Origin: Burkholderiaceae bacterium
Lineage (GTDB): Bacteria; Pseudomonadota; Gammaproteobacteria; Burkholderiales; Burkholderiaceae_C
Direction: 5' to 3'
Assembly: GCA_016790515.1 (NCBI GenBank)
Contig: JAEUOY010000015.1
Span: 1 to 64,000, forward strand
DNA length: 64,000 nt
Positions 17,191 through 29,194 of this stretch are shown here, piece by piece. The stretch's first letter is position 1. The number at the start of each line of letters is the position of its first letter. The notes below the pieces were generated by a model. It did no database searches and was not told where the DNA came from. It saw only the letters and a program-made list of their open reading frames with translations. Position numbers and translations under genes: made by a program.

Positions 17191-19842
17191 TCAGGCCGGG
17201 GCGCTCCGCCGGGCCTGCGGCTGCGCGTGGTACCAGGCCGCGGCCTGGCTGCGCGACGCGAGGTCGAGCTTGTCGAGCACGTGGGCGACGTGGCGCTTGA
17301 CGGTGTGCGGGCTCAGGTCGAGCTCGCGCGCGATCAGCTTGTTGCTCAGGCCGCGCGCCATCAGCGACAGCACCTCGGTCTCGCGCGCGCTGAGCAGCTC
17401 GTGCAGCGGGCCGGGCGCGATGCCGGCGGCGATCGCGGGCGCGCTGCCGGCTGCAGCGTCGGCCCCGGCGGGCAGGCCCCAGGCGCGCAAGGTGGCCAGC
17501 GCGGCAGTGTCGAGCCGCGTGCCCCAGGGCGCAGCGGCCAGTTCGCGCAATGCAGGCAGCGCGAACAGCGCGCCGCGCGGGCCGTCGGCGGCCTGCTGCA
17601 GCATCGGCGCGAGCCAGGCCGCCGCGGCGGCCGGGTCGCGCGCGCGCAGCCGCTGCAGCGCCAGCAGCGTGCGCAGCTCGTGCGCGAGGCCGAACAGGTC
17701 GCAGGCCTCCTCGTGTTCCAGCGTGCGCTGCCACCGTGCCACGGCCTCGCCGGGACGGCCCTCCAGCCAGGCCAGGTGGCCCTGCAGGCCGAGCAGCGCC
17801 TGCAGCCGCAGCGGCGTGGCCTCGGGCAGCCCGGCCTGCACCTGCGCCAGCCGCGCCAGCGCGTCGCGCAGCAGTGCGGTGTCGCCGCAGCTCGCGGCCA
17901 CCCTGCCCATCAGGAACAGCGCGTACCAGGGCCCGCGGCCGCCGTAGCTGGGCGGAAAGCCGTCGCCATGCGCGCGTGCCGCGGCCAGCGCCGGCTCGCG
18001 CTGGCCGAGCGCCATCTGCAGCACGGCCGTGAAGGCCAGGCGGTGGCTCTGCACGATCGGCGGGTAGCCGACCCAGCGTTCGTCGCGTTCGCTGCGCCGC
18101 AGCCAGCGCAAGGCCTCGTCGAGCCGGCCGGCCCACAGCGCGCGCCAGCCCTGGGTCATCGGCGCCAGCGCGCTCAGCAGCAGCGGGCTCTCGGCCTCGG
18201 CCAGGCTGGCCGCGTCGGCCCAGCGGGCCAGCAGCGGGCCCATCGCGGGGCAGGCGGTCAGCCGCGGCGTGGGCACCATCGTCGCCCACAGCTCGTTCTG
18301 GCGGGCCTGCTCCAGCGTGCGCAGCAAGGCCTCGAAGCGCGGCGCGACGGCGCGGCTGGCGCCTTCCTCGAGCGCGATCCAGGTCGCGCAGACGCGGGCG
18401 TGGACCTGCGCCTCGGCACCGTCGGCATCGGCGTCGCCGGCGGGCAGCGCCAGACGTGCCGCGTCGGGCCGGCCGATGCCGGCCAGCATCGTGGCGCGGC
18501 GCAGCGCGGCCAGCCGGGCCGAGGCCTCGTCGCCGCGGGCACGGTGCAGCGCCTCGGCGGCCTGCAGGTGCTGGTCGGCCTCGGCGTTGCGCCACAGCCG
18601 CCACTTGGCATAGCCGGCCACGTCCTGCACGTCGGCGCTGGTGCGCGCGAAGTCGGGCGGGAACTGCTCGGCCAGCCGCACCACCGTGTGCACGCCGCCT
18701 TCGAACATCAGCCGCAGGCTGCGCTGGCGCAGGCTGGCGGCGGCTTCGTCCAGGCGCCGGGCTCCCAGCAGCAGTGCCTGCTGCCGTACCGGGTCGCCCT
18801 CGTTCGCCGCGGCGCGCGCCTGCAGCGCCAGCCACTCGTCGCGCCGCCCGGTCTGCATCTGCTGCCGAAGCGCGTCGCGGAACAGGTCGTGCAGCTTGAG
18901 CGTGCGCGGCTGGTCGCCGACCACGGTGACGAAGAGGTCCAGCCGCTCCAGCGCGTCGAGGTGAACCCAGGCACGCGCATCGCCGGTCAGCGCCTCGCAG
19001 CGGCCGGCGTCCAGCTCGTGCAGCACGCTGGTGCGCAACAGGAACTCGCGCAGCGCGGGATCGAGCTGGGCCAGCACCTCCGAGGTCAGGAAGTCGATCG
19101 CCTGGCGGTCGATCGCGCTGCCCGGGCCGGCTCCGCGGGCACCGCCCAGCGCCAGCCGCAGGCCGGCGGGCCAGCCGAGCGTGCGGCAGTGCAGCGCCTC
19201 GGCCGCGCCGGCGTCCAGCCCGGCCGGCAGCAGCAGCGCCAGCGCCTCGTCGCGCGAGAACTGCAGGTCGGCAGCGCGCAGTTCGGTCAGCAGCCCCATC
19301 GCGCGCAGCCGCGCCAGCCGCAGCGCCGGCTCCTGGCGGGTGGCGACGGCCAGCGTCCAGCGTTCACCCAGGCGCAGCAGCAGGTGGTCGAGGAAGGCCA
19401 GCGCCTCGGCGTCGTCGACATGGTGCAGGTCGTCGAGCGCGATCACGCCATGCGCCAGCTCGCAGGCCTCGAGCGCATTGACCAGCGCCTCGGCGGCCTG
19501 CCGCTGCCGGCCCGGGTCGCGGCTGGTCGCCATCGCGGCCAGGCCTTCGGGCGAGGTGCGCCAGGGCAGGTCGAAGGGCTCCAGCGCCTGCCACAGGCAT
19601 TGCAGCAGCCGGTGCAGGTCGTCGCCGGCGTCGAGCGTGACCCAGGCGGCGCCGTGACCGGCCGGCAACTGCTCGAGCGCCCGGGCCAGCAGCGCGGTCT
19701 TGCCGCAGCCGCCGGGCGCGCACAGCAGCACCAGCGGCTGCTCGCCCAGCGCCTGCACCAGGCGCTGTTCGAGCGCGGGGCGCGGCATCGTCAGCCCGGC
19801 ACGCAGCCTGGGCCGCTGGATCTTGGTGGCGGCAACGCTCAC
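17191..19842 (-). CDS. MalT-like LuxR-family ATP-dependent transcriptional regulator
   Basis: An 883-residue regulator of the LAL/MalT class. The N-terminal STAND-type ATPase has Walker A APGGCGKTALLARAL near residue 45 and Walker B GVIALDDLHHVDDAEAL near residue 140. A long helical TPR-like middle follows, which senses ligand or partner. The C-terminus has a LuxR helix-turn-helix, LHELLSARETEVLSLMARGLSNKLIARELDLSPHTVKRHVAHVLDKL. Family members oligomerise when an inducer and ATP are bound, then activate nearby operons. The start MSVAATKIQRPRLRAGLTM matches the usual leader before the ATPase. The gene follows the PEP-CTERM gene on the same strand with a 45-base gap, so it might control that gene or the protease beyond; this is inference. 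Confidence 0.92.
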   Translation of the reverse strand: MSVAATKIQRPRLRAGLTMPRPALEQRLVQALGEQPLVLLCAPGGCGKTALLARALEQLPAGHGAAWVTLDAGDDLHRLLQCLWQALEPFDLPWRTSPEGLAAMATSRDPGRQRQAAEALVNALEACELAHGVIALDDLHHVDDAEALAFLDHLLLRLGERWTLAVATRQEPALRLARLRAMGLLTELRAADLQFSRDEALALLLPAGLDAGAAEALHCRTLGWPAGLRLALGGARGAGPGSAIDRQAIDFLTSEVLAQLDPALREFLLRTSVLHELDAGRCEALTGDARAWVHLDALERLDLFVTVVGDQPRTLKLHDLFRDALRQQMQTGRRDEWLALQARAAANEGDPVRQQALLLGARRLDEAAASLRQRSLRLMFEGGVHTVVRLAEQFPPDFARTSADVQDVAGYAKWRLWRNAEADQHLQAAEALHRARGDEASARLAALRRATMLAGIGRPDAARLALPAGDADADGAEAQVHARVCATWIALEEGASRAVAPRFEALLRTLEQARQNELWATMVPTPRLTACPAMGPLLARWADAASLAEAESPLLLSALAPMTQGWRALWAGRLDEALRWLRRSERDERWVGYPPIVQSHRLAFTAVLQMALGQREPALAAARAHGDGFPPSYGGRGPWYALFLMGRVAASCGDTALLRDALARLAQVQAGLPEATPLRLQALLGLQGHLAWLEGRPGEAVARWQRTLEHEEACDLFGLAHELRTLLALQRLRARDPAAAAAWLAPMLQQAADGPRGALFALPALRELAAAPWGTRLDTAALATLRAWGLPAGADAAAGSAPAIAAGIAPGPLHELLSARETEVLSLMARGLSNKLIARELDLSPHTVKRHVAHVLDKLDLASRSQAAAWYHAQPQARRSAPA

Positions 19843-19887
19843 CCAGCGGATGATAGACAGGCGGCGCGCCGGCCGCGCCGATGGTCC

Positions 19888-20436
19888 TCACGCCACCGCC
19901 GGCCCCTGCGCCAGCGGCCGGCGGCGGCGCGCCAGCCGTCCCAGCGCCAGCAGGCCGGCAGCCAGCAGCAGCGCGGTCTGCGGCTCGGGCACCGGCGCCA
20001 TCGGGCTGAGCTGCAGGCGCTCCCAGGTGATCGACGACAGCCCGCTGCGGTGGTCGCTGACGCGGCCCGGGATGTGGAAGCCGGGCCAGCCGAAGGCGTC
20101 GTATTCCAGCGCCCGCGTGTCGTCGGGGCCGTTGCTGACCATGTGCTGCAGGGTCTGGCTGGCGATGTCGAAGACGAAGCCGGCGCGGTTGTCCATGCCC
20201 TGGCTGAACGCCTCGACGGCGCGGTTGCCGGAGAAATGCAGCTCGAAGTCCGACAGCTCGATGGCCAGCAGCACGCCGTCGCCGTCGTCGTCGCGGCCGC
20301 TGAACCAGCCGGTGACGGTGGCGCCATCGGCGAAGCCGATCTGGCTGAACGAATAGCGCATCGCTTGCGCGGGGACGGCGGCGCTCAGCGCCAGTGCGGC
20401 GGCGGCCAGGGACAGCAGTTGACGGGTGGGTTTCAT
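19888..20436 (-). CDS. PEP-CTERM sorting-signal exported protein
   Basis: A 182-residue secreted protein. The N-terminus MKPTRQLLSLAAAALALSAAVPAQA is a Sec signal peptide. The C-terminus has the PEP-CTERM tripartite signal: VPEPQ, a hydrophobic helix TALLLAAGLLALG, and a basic end RLARRRR. Exosortase EpsH/XrtA recognises such tails, usually in exopolysaccharide-producing bacteria; no exosortase gene is in the window. The middle part (SFSQIGFADGATVTGWFSG, then IELSDFELHFSGN) resembles other small PEP-CTERM proteins of unknown function. GAGGAG lies about eight bases before the ATG at 20436. A 214-base gap separates it from the protease gene upstream. Confidence 0.88.
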   Translation of the reverse strand: MKPTRQLLSLAAAALALSAAVPAQAMRYSFSQIGFADGATVTGWFSGRDDDGDGVLLAIELSDFELHFSGNRAVEAFSQGMDNRAGFVFDIASQTLQHMVSNGPDDTRALEYDAFGWPGFHIPGRVSDHRSGLSSITWERLQLSPMAPVPEPQTALLLAAGLLALGRLARRRRPLAQGPAVA

Positions 20437-20650
20437 GGCGTGGTCTCCTCGGGGTTGCACTCGCGTCGCGCCCGGCAAGGCAGCGATGACCGGTCATCGC
20501 TTCCGGCCTTGCAGGCTCGGCGGTGAGCGCATCGTGCCGAAGCCGGCGCGGCGCGGCATCGCCCGATGGGTGCACGATTGGAGCCACTCGACGGGCCATG
20601 CCGCGGGCCGACGGGCCAGGCTCAGGCCGGCGACCCGGCGCCCGGTGCGG

Positions 20651-22168
20651 CTACTGCACCACCTTCACCAGCGAGCCGGCCGGCGGCAGCACGTGGCCGC
20701 CATAGACGCCGTTGAGCAGGCGCAGCTGCTGCTCGGCCAGTTCGGCGAGCGGCGTGCTGCGCGCCAGCTGGCCGAAGCCGCCGGCGGGCAGCGGCACCAG
20801 CTTCAGTTGCCAGGGCTGCGCCGCCGCGCGTTCGGCGGGGCCCAGCGCGCGGAAGCTCAGTTCGGCCTCGCGCAGTGCAGGCCGGGCGCGCTCGAGCGCC
20901 GCCGCGTCGCTCGCCACCCGGCCGAGCAGGAACAGCTGGCCGCGCGGGCCGCTGGCGATCGTCGCGTCCAGCGATCCGGTGTTGCCCTTGGCGTCGCGCC
21001 GCTGGCCGACGAAATGGGTCGCCGGCAGGCTGCCGCCCAGCGTGAGCTTCTCGATCCGGCCGTCGGTGGCCCCGAAACCCTGGCGCAGCACCGCCTCGTG
21101 CGAGGCACCGGTCTTCTGCACCAGCGCCGCCGGCACCGGCCGCAGCAGCAGGCCGGCGTCGCGCGCGGCGTTGACCAGGCTCAGCGCCTCGCTGCCGTTG
21201 ACGATTCGGTACCCTTGCGGCGCAGTGATCGCGATGCCCAGCGGTTCGTGGAAGAACTGGCGCCCGCGCACGACGCCCTGCTCCCGCCCGTCGCCGAAGG
21301 TCATCCCGTCGATCGCGCGCAGGTAGCCGTCGCGGCCATCGTCGGCCCAGCCGGTGGGCTGCCTGGCGAGCAGCTGGCCGGCGGTGACGCGGATCTGCTG
21401 CAGCCGCTGTGCGTTGCTCGGGTGCGAGGCCAGCCAGCCGGCGCCGGCGGGCGGCGCCCGCCCGGCCGCCTTCGCGGCATCGGCGGCGAAGCGCTCCTGG
21501 TCGCTCAGCACCTGGATCACGTCGACCATGTTGGCCGGGTTGTAGCGGCTGCGTGCCAGGTATTCGGCGCCGAGCTGGTCGGCCTGCAGCTCCTGGTCGC
21601 GGCTGTAGCTGGCGATCAGCCCGGCGGCGCCGGCCTGGGTCAGGCCGCCGGCCGCGCGCGCCACGCCGGGCACGCCGGTGGCCGCCTCGATCACCGCGCC
21701 GAGCAGCGTCGCGCCGGCCACCGCGGCGCCGGCGCGCGCCTGCTGGGTGGCCTGCGCGGCGCCGTGGCGCGCGGTGACGTGTCCGATCTCGTGCCCGAGC
21801 ACGCCGGCCAGGTCGGCCTCGCTGTCGAGGTAGGCCATGATCCCGCGCGTCACGTAGACGTAGCCGCCGGGCAGCGCGAAGGCGTTGACCTCCGGGCTGT
21901 CGAGCACGGTGAAGGTCCACTTCAGGTTGGCGCGGTGCGACTTCGCCGCCAGCTGCTGGCCGACGCGGTCCACGTAGGCCTGCAGCGCGGCGTCGCCGAC
22001 GACGCCGTATTCCTCGATCACCGTCCGGTGCGCCTTCGCGCCCTCGGCGATCTCGGCGCGCTCGTCCATCACCGTGAGCTCGCGCTCGCCGGTCACCGGG
22101 TTGGTCACGCTGGCGCAGGCGGCCAGCAGCAGCGTGGCCAGCCACACGATCGGCATCGGCATCCTCAT
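20651..22168 (-). CDS. M48-family zinc metalloprotease, lipoprotein
   Basis: A 505-residue M48 (BepA/LoiP-like) peptidase that probably works on outer-membrane or periplasmic proteins. The signal peptide ends in LAAC, with Cys18 as the lipid-anchor residue. The zinc site HEIGH is at residues 126-130, with the third ligand expected in the ELQADQLGAEYLARS segment, and the domain has the usual NAFALPGGYVYVTRGI before it. The second half lacks clear TPRs and instead carries a mixed alpha/beta C-terminal part, so it is longer than LoiP and differs from BepA. It follows the amidase gene by 36 bases on the same strand, so the two may be co-transcribed. The zinc motif and lipobox are complete. Confidence 0.9.
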   Translation of the reverse strand: MRMPMPIVWLATLLLAACASVTNPVTGERELTVMDERAEIAEGAKAHRTVIEEYGVVGDAALQAYVDRVGQQLAAKSHRANLKWTFTVLDSPEVNAFALPGGYVYVTRGIMAYLDSEADLAGVLGHEIGHVTARHGAAQATQQARAGAAVAGATLLGAVIEAATGVPGVARAAGGLTQAGAAGLIASYSRDQELQADQLGAEYLARSRYNPANMVDVIQVLSDQERFAADAAKAAGRAPPAGAGWLASHPSNAQRLQQIRVTAGQLLARQPTGWADDGRDGYLRAIDGMTFGDGREQGVVRGRQFFHEPLGIAITAPQGYRIVNGSEALSLVNAARDAGLLLRPVPAALVQKTGASHEAVLRQGFGATDGRIEKLTLGGSLPATHFVGQRRDAKGNTGSLDATIASGPRGQLFLLGRVASDAAALERARPALREAELSFRALGPAERAAAQPWQLKLVPLPAGGFGQLARSTPLAELAEQQLRLLNGVYGGHVLPPAGSLVKVVQ

Positions 22169-22204
22169 GGTCGGCGCTCCGGCAGCTGCAGCTCGCGCAG
22201 GCGC

Positions 22205-23611
22205 TCAGCGCGGATCGATCGGCGTCAGCGGTGGGCAGCGCGATTCGATCGCCTCGGCGGCGTCGAGCAGCAGGTCCTCGCGGAAGCGCGGGCCGATCAG
22301 CTGCACGCCCATCGGCAGCGCCCCGGCCAGGCCGGTGGGCACCGACAGCGCCGGCAGGCCCAGCACCGGCACCGCGAACTGCGACTCCTGCGCGCGCAGC
22401 ACGCGCGCCATGGCCGCCTCGCTGTCGACGTCCCAGCCCCAGGGGAACGGCGGCTCGCCCGAGACCGGGCCGAGCACCAGCGGGTAGCGCTCCAGGAACA
22501 GCTGCCAGCGCCGCACCAGCGTCGAACGCTTCGCGAAGGCCAGCAGGTGCTCGCGATGGTCGAGCACTGGGGAATCGGCCAGCATCCAGCCGAACGAGCG
22601 GCGCACGCCCTCGTCGCCGAACTGCTCGATCGCCGGCCACATGAACTTGCGCGCCTCGTCGTTGCCGATCAGCTTCCACAGCTCGTGGGCTTCGGCCAGG
22701 CTGGGCGGTTCGACCTCCTCGACGGCATAACCGGCGTCGGCCAGCCAGGCGCCGGCCTGGCGCACTGCGGCGACCACCGCAGGGTCGGCCGGGCTGCCCT
22801 GGCAGTTGACGGTCATCGCCACGCGCAGCGGCCGCGGCAGCGCCGGCCCGGTCAGCGGCGCCGGCACCCACCAGGGGTCGCGCGGATCGCCGGCGCTCAT
22901 CGCCGCCAGCGCCAGGCGCAGGTCGGCCACCTCGCGCGCCAGCGGGCCCTGCACCGACATCATCGCCATCGACATCGGCCGCTCGTCCTTCGCGCTGGGC
23001 AGGAAGGCCGGCACGCGGCCGAACGAGGGCCGCAGGCCGCACACGCCGGTGCAGTAGGCGGGATAGCGCACCGATCCGGCCAGGTCGTTGCCATGGGCGA
23101 TGGCGCCGATGCCGGCGGCCACCGCCGACGACGCGCCGCCGCTCGAGCCGCCCGGCGTGTGATCGCGCGACCAGGGGTTCAGCGTGCGGCCGTGCAGGTC
23201 GTTCTCGGTGAACCAGCGCACCGAGAAGGCCGGCGTGTTGGTGCGGCCGATGATCACCGCGCCGGCGCGGCGCAGGTTGGCCACCACCGGGCTGTCCTCG
23301 GCGGCGAGGTTGTCCTTGAAGGCGACCACGCCGTTGGTGGTGGCGCGGCCAGCCATGTCGACGTTGACCTTCACCGTCACCGGCACGCCGTGCAGCGGGC
23401 CCAGCGCGTCGCCGCGGCGCCGCGCGGCGTCGGCCGACTGCGCCGCGGCCAGGGCCTCGTCGGCCAGCAGGTCGACGACGGCGTTCAGCGCCGGGTTGAC
23501 CGCCTGCGCACGATCCAGGCTGGCGGCCACGGCTTCGCGGGCAGACACGGCACCGCCGCGGATCGCAGCGGCAAGCCGGTGCGCGGACCAGGACCACAGG
23601 GCTTCGGACAC
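22205..23611 (-). CDS. Amidase-signature family hydrolase
   Basis: A 468-residue serine hydrolase of the amidase-signature family. The Ser-cisSer-Lys triad is visible: Lys81 (PVTVKVNVD), cis-Ser156 in HTPGGSSGGASS, and the nucleophile Ser180 in NDLAGSVRYPA. The spacing of 75 and 24 residues matches the standard family arrangement. The reaction is hydrolysis of an amide, releasing ammonia or an amine; the substrate cannot be assigned. GatA of the tRNA amidotransferase is unlikely, because no gatB or gatC is near and the C-terminal half differs. It precedes the M48 protease gene and follows the aminotransferase gene, with gaps of 36 and 118 bases. Confidence 0.9.
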   Translation of the reverse strand: MSEALWSWSAHRLAAAIRGGAVSAREAVAASLDRAQAVNPALNAVVDLLADEALAAAQSADAARRRGDALGPLHGVPVTVKVNVDMAGRATTNGVVAFKDNLAAEDSPVVANLRRAGAVIIGRTNTPAFSVRWFTENDLHGRTLNPWSRDHTPGGSSGGASSAVAAGIGAIAHGNDLAGSVRYPAYCTGVCGLRPSFGRVPAFLPSAKDERPMSMAMMSVQGPLAREVADLRLALAAMSAGDPRDPWWVPAPLTGPALPRPLRVAMTVNCQGSPADPAVVAAVRQAGAWLADAGYAVEEVEPPSLAEAHELWKLIGNDEARKFMWPAIEQFGDEGVRRSFGWMLADSPVLDHREHLLAFAKRSTLVRRWQLFLERYPLVLGPVSGEPPFPWGWDVDSEAAMARVLRAQESQFAVPVLGLPALSVPTGLAGALPMGVQLIGPRFREDLLLDAAEAIESRCPPLTPIDPR

Positions 23612-23729
23612 CTTGCACTCTCCGTTGTCGGGGAGGTCGAGCGTAGCCGGCTCGCGCTGGCGCCGCCAGGGTGCTTGTCCGCAGCCGGGTCGGCGCCACC
23701 GCTGCGGCGTCGGCCGCGAAGGCCCGGGC

Positions 23730-24629
23730 TCAGCGCAGCGGCTCGCCGTAGCGCGGGTCGTCGTGCAGCGCCCAGTAGTCGCGCTGCAGCCGCTCGGTGA
23801 CCGGGCCGAACACGCCGGGCGCGCGGCCGCCGACGGGCACGCCGTCGAGCGAGGCGACCGCGATCACGCCGCCGCCGGTACTGGTCAGGAAGATCTCGTC
23901 GGCCTGGCGGAACTCGGCCAGCGGCAACGGGCGCAGCTGCAGCTCGAAGCCGGCGGCGCGCGCCAGCTCGATCACCGTGAGCCGCGACACGCCTTCGAGC
24001 ACGCCGGCATCGGCGCTGACCAGCCGCGGCCGGCCGCCGGGCCGGAACACCGCGAAGACATTGAAGCCCGGGCCCTCGGTGACGTGGCCCTCGGCGTCGA
24101 GCAGCCCCACGGTCTCGGCGCCGCGCTCGTAGGCCTCGTACAGGCCCATCACGAAGTCCAGCCAGTGGTAGTTCTTGATGCGCGGATCGACGCTGGCCGC
24201 CGGGATCCGCCGCGGACTGCCGACGATCAGCGCAATGCCCTGGCGCTGGCGCTCGGGGGTGGCGATCCAGACGAACGGGATCGCGAAGGCCATGAAGCGG
24301 TTGACGCAGCTGCGCGGGTCGCGCGAGCCGGGCGCCGGCTGGCCGCGGGTGCACAGGACCTCGACATAGGCGTCCTGCAGCCCGGCGCGGCGCACGCACT
24401 CGTGCATCACCTCGCGCATGCGCGCCCGGTCGACGCCGGGGACCAGGCGCAGCGCGGCCAGGCTGGCCTCGAAGCGGTCGAGGTGGTCGTCGAGGCGGAA
24501 GAAGCGGCCGCGCCAGACATGCGCCACGTCGTAGGTCGCGTCCGAATGCAGGAAGCCCCAGTCGAAGATCGAGATCTTCGCGTCCTCGGGGGCGACGAAG
24601 GCCCCGTCGATGTAGGCGCAACCCTGCAT
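23730..24629 (-). CDS. Class IV aminotransferase (branched-chain / D-amino-acid type)
   Basis: A 299-residue PLP enzyme of fold type IV, the family of IlvE, D-amino-acid transaminase and ADC lyase. The N-terminus YIDGAFVAPEDAKISIFDWGFLHSDATYD is typical. The catalytic lysine is Lys152 in DPRIKNYHWLDFV and the PLP-binding Glu is about residue 185 in TEGPGFNVFAV. LTSTGGGVIAV binds the phosphate. Length is close to IlvE. The exact donor and acceptor are not clear, and the downstream amidase suggests an accessory catabolic role rather than core isoleucine synthesis. It lies 51 bases after the phosphotransferase gene on the same strand. Confidence 0.88.
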   Translation of the reverse strand: MQGCAYIDGAFVAPEDAKISIFDWGFLHSDATYDVAHVWRGRFFRLDDHLDRFEASLAALRLVPGVDRARMREVMHECVRRAGLQDAYVEVLCTRGQPAPGSRDPRSCVNRFMAFAIPFVWIATPERQRQGIALIVGSPRRIPAASVDPRIKNYHWLDFVMGLYEAYERGAETVGLLDAEGHVTEGPGFNVFAVFRPGGRPRLVSADAGVLEGVSRLTVIELARAAGFELQLRPLPLAEFRQADEIFLTSTGGGVIAVASLDGVPVGGRAPGVFGPVTERLQRDYWALHDDPRYGEPLR

Positions 24630-24680
24630 GGTGCGGCCGATGATACGCAGCCGGCAGGGCCGGTCGCGGCGGCCGCCCGG

Positions 24681-25745
24681 CTACCGGTCCAGGATCGCGC
24701 AGGCGGTGGCCGCCAGGCGCCGGGTGTGGGCGTTGTCGCCGGCGGCGCTCGCGTTGCCGATGCCGATCAGGTTGCGCTTGAAGACGCCCTGGCCGATCGC
24801 CGCCAGCCGGAACATCGAGAACGCCAGGTAGACGTCGAAGTCGGGGATCGCGTCGCGGCCGGTGCGGCGGCAATAGGCCGCCACACAGGCGGGCTCGTCG
24901 GGGATGCCGGCGGCTTTCGGGTCGACGCCGGCGAGCGTGCCCCAGCTCTCGGAATCCGAGTGGTAGAGGATGCAGCCGTAGGCGATGTCGGCCAGCGGAT
25001 GGCCCAGCGTCGACAGCTCCCAGTCGAGCACGGCGATGATGCGCGGCTCGCTCGGGTGGAACATCACGTTCTCCAGGCGGTAGTCGCCGTGCACGATGCC
25101 CACCTCGTCGGCAGCCGGGATGCGCCCGGGCAGCTCGGCGATCAGCCGCTCCATCGCCGGGATGGTTTCGGTCTCGGCGCCGCGGTACTGCCGGGTCCAG
25201 CGGTCGATCTGGCGCTGGAAATAGTTGCCGGGGCGGCCGAAGTCGGCCAGTCCGATGGCGGCGAAATCGACCTGGTGCAGCCGCGCCAGCGTGGCGTTGA
25301 GCTCGTCGTAGATCGCCGCGCGCTCGGCCGGCGCCATGCCCGGCAGCCGGGCATCGCGGAAGATCCGGCCGTCGAGGAAGTCCATCACGTAGAACGCGGT
25401 GCCGATCACCGAGGCGTCCTCGCACAGCGCGCGCATGCGCGGCACCGGGAAGCCGATGCGGCCCAGCGCCGACATCACCCGGTACTCGCGGTCGACCTGG
25501 TGCGCGCTGGCCAGCAAGGGGCCCGGCGGCTTCTTGCGCAGCACCCAGCGGCGCTGGCCGGCGCTGACCAGGTAGGTCGGGTTCGACGCGCCCCTGTTGA
25601 ACTGGCTCAGCACCAGCGGCTCGGCCGGATCGTCGACGCTGGCGCGGAACCAGGCATCCAGCGCCACTTCGTCGAGGCGCTGGTTGTCCCGCACCGCGCC
25701 GATCGAGGGCTGGCCGGGGTCGGCGCCAGGGGTCGCATCGCTCAT
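24681..25745 (-). CDS. Aminoglycoside-phosphotransferase-like family protein (ACAD10/11-type)
   Basis: A 354-residue kinase-like protein of the APH/choline-kinase fold, close to the N-terminal domain of mammalian ACAD10/ACAD11. It has FNRGASNPTYLVSAGQRRWVLRKKP (nucleotide-binding strand and Lys), the Brenner motif GIVHGDYRLENVMFHP and the metal-binding AVLDWELSTLGHPLADIAYG. In bacteria these genes often sit beside acyl-CoA dehydrogenases, and phosphorylation of 4-hydroxyacyl-CoAs is known for the ACAD11 relatives; no such dehydrogenase is nearby here. The start may be the ATG at 25745 or one three codons earlier. The katG gene upstream is on the same strand, 57 bases away. Confidence 0.87.
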   Translation of the reverse strand: MSDATPGADPGQPSIGAVRDNQRLDEVALDAWFRASVDDPAEPLVLSQFNRGASNPTYLVSAGQRRWVLRKKPPGPLLASAHQVDREYRVMSALGRIGFPVPRMRALCEDASVIGTAFYVMDFLDGRIFRDARLPGMAPAERAAIYDELNATLARLHQVDFAAIGLADFGRPGNYFQRQIDRWTRQYRGAETETIPAMERLIAELPGRIPAADEVGIVHGDYRLENVMFHPSEPRIIAVLDWELSTLGHPLADIAYGCILYHSDSESWGTLAGVDPKAAGIPDEPACVAAYCRRTGRDAIPDFDVYLAFSMFRLAAIGQGVFKRNLIGIGNASAAGDNAHTRRLAATACAILDR

Positions 25746-25802
25746 CGTCGGCACTGTATCGAGGTCCTGGGGGCCTGGACGAACCCGCCCGGCCGCCGGT
25801 CG

Positions 25803-28100
<2,298 letters not shown>

Positions 28101-28152
28101 CTATCGAGCGCAGGCCGGCTGGCGATTTGCGTTTTGCAATGGTCGCGATAGG

Positions 28153-28179
28153 CGGATCAGCCGGATCAGCCGGATCGGC
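28153..28179. repeat. Three tandem 9-bp repeats spanning the stop codon of the Gfo/Idh gene
   Basis: The unit CGGATCAGC occurs twice (28153-28161, 28162-28170) and once with one change, CGGATCGGC (28171-28179). The reading frame of the oxidoreductase gene enters it from the 3' side and stops inside the second unit at 28166-28168. A second in-frame stop lies in the first unit. Confidence 0.75.
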
Positions 28180-29134
28180 CGGCGCTGGCAAAGGCCGCGT
28201 CGATCATTGCCTGGGTCCCGCGCGAGAATTCCAGCGGGCAGGGATAGTCGCCGCCCTCGCGCACCCAGCGATTGAAGGCCGCCGCCTGCAGTTCGTAGTG
28301 GTTCACGGCCGGCCAGCGCTCGATGATCGTCTCCATGCCGCGCTGCAGTTCCAGCCGTGCCTCGCCGAAGACGCGCGCGTTGAACGGCACCGGCAGGCGC
28401 AGCACGCCCGCGTCGCCGTGGAAGCTGATCTCCTGGCGCGGGTGCATGCGGATCGAGGTGAAGCTGACGTAATCGGCCTCGCCGAACCGCGCCGAGATCG
28501 CGGCGTAGACATCGACGCCGTTCTCCCACTGGATGCGGGCCTGCACCCCGGTCGCCTCCAGCCCGGTGGCAAAGCGGGCGCCGCCCATCACGTAGACGCC
28601 GATGTCGCGCAGTCCGCCCCCGCCCGCCGCCGCCTGGTTGCGGATGTTGCCGGCGTCGCGGTTGTTGAACGAGAACGCCGCGTCGATGCGCCAGAGCCGC
28701 CCGACCGCGCCCTCGGCCAGCAGCTGCCGTGCGCGCTGCCACTGCGGGTGGTGCACGATCATGAAGGCCTCGGCCGCCCGCACGCCTGCCGCGTCGCGGG
28801 CGGCGATCAGTGGGTCGAAGTCCGCGGCCTGCATCGCCATCGGCTTCTCGCAGAGCACATGCTTGCCGCAGCGCATCGCCTTCAGGCTCCACTCGACATG
28901 CAGGTGGTTCGGCAGCGGGATGTAGACCGCGTCGATGTCGGGGTCGGCGAGCAGCGCATCGAAGCTGTCGTGCACGCGCATGCCCGGGGCGAAGACGCGA
29001 AACGGTGCCGCCTTGGCCGGCTCCGAGGTGGCCAGCGCGGCGACCTGGCCGCCCGGCGCCAGCGTCAGCGCCGGTCCCATGTACTCGCGCGCGAACTTCG
29101 CGGCCCCCAGGATGCCCCAGCGCACATCGGCCAT
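28166..29134 (-). CDS. Gfo/Idh/MocA-family oxidoreductase
   Basis: A 322-residue NAD(P)-dependent sugar-type oxidoreductase. The Rossmann domain starts [16 protein letters not shown] and continues with [34 protein letters not shown], which includes the diagnostic EKP motif with the catalytic Lys. The C-terminal domain runs from [16 protein letters not shown] onward. Substrate is unknown; such enzymes act on sugars, inositols or aromatic dihydrodiols. The ATG at 29134 is the natural start, as the Rossmann fold begins at once. A perfect 22-bp palindrome upstream separates this gene from the ccoG unit. The last codons lie in a small tandem repeat that supplies the stop. Confidence 0.9.
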   Translation of the reverse strand: MADVRWGILGAAKFAREYMGPALTLAPGGQVAALATSEPAKAAPFRVFAPGMRVHDSFDALLADPDIDAVYIPLPNHLHVEWSLKAMRCGKHVLCEKPMAMQAADFDPLIAARDAAGVRAAEAFMIVHHPQWQRARQLLAEGAVGRLWRIDAAFSFNNRDAGNIRNQAAAGGGGLRDIGVYVMGGARFATGLEATGVQARIQWENGVDVYAAISARFGEADYVSFTSIRMHPRQEISFHGDAGVLRLPVPFNARVFGEARLELQRGMETIIERWPAVNHYELQAAAFNRWVREGGDYPCPLEFSRGTQAMIDAAFASAGRSG

Positions 29135-29194
29135 GGTCCGAACCTTCAGGTCTGACAGCGGGCGACCAGCATACCTTGCCGGGCCACCGAGGCA

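Noticed and set aside
17227-20526. Plus-strand open frame of 1099 codons over the MalT-like gene
   Set aside because: Antisense shadow of an intact LuxR-type regulator; no domain features, composition dominated by Gln, Arg and Ala.
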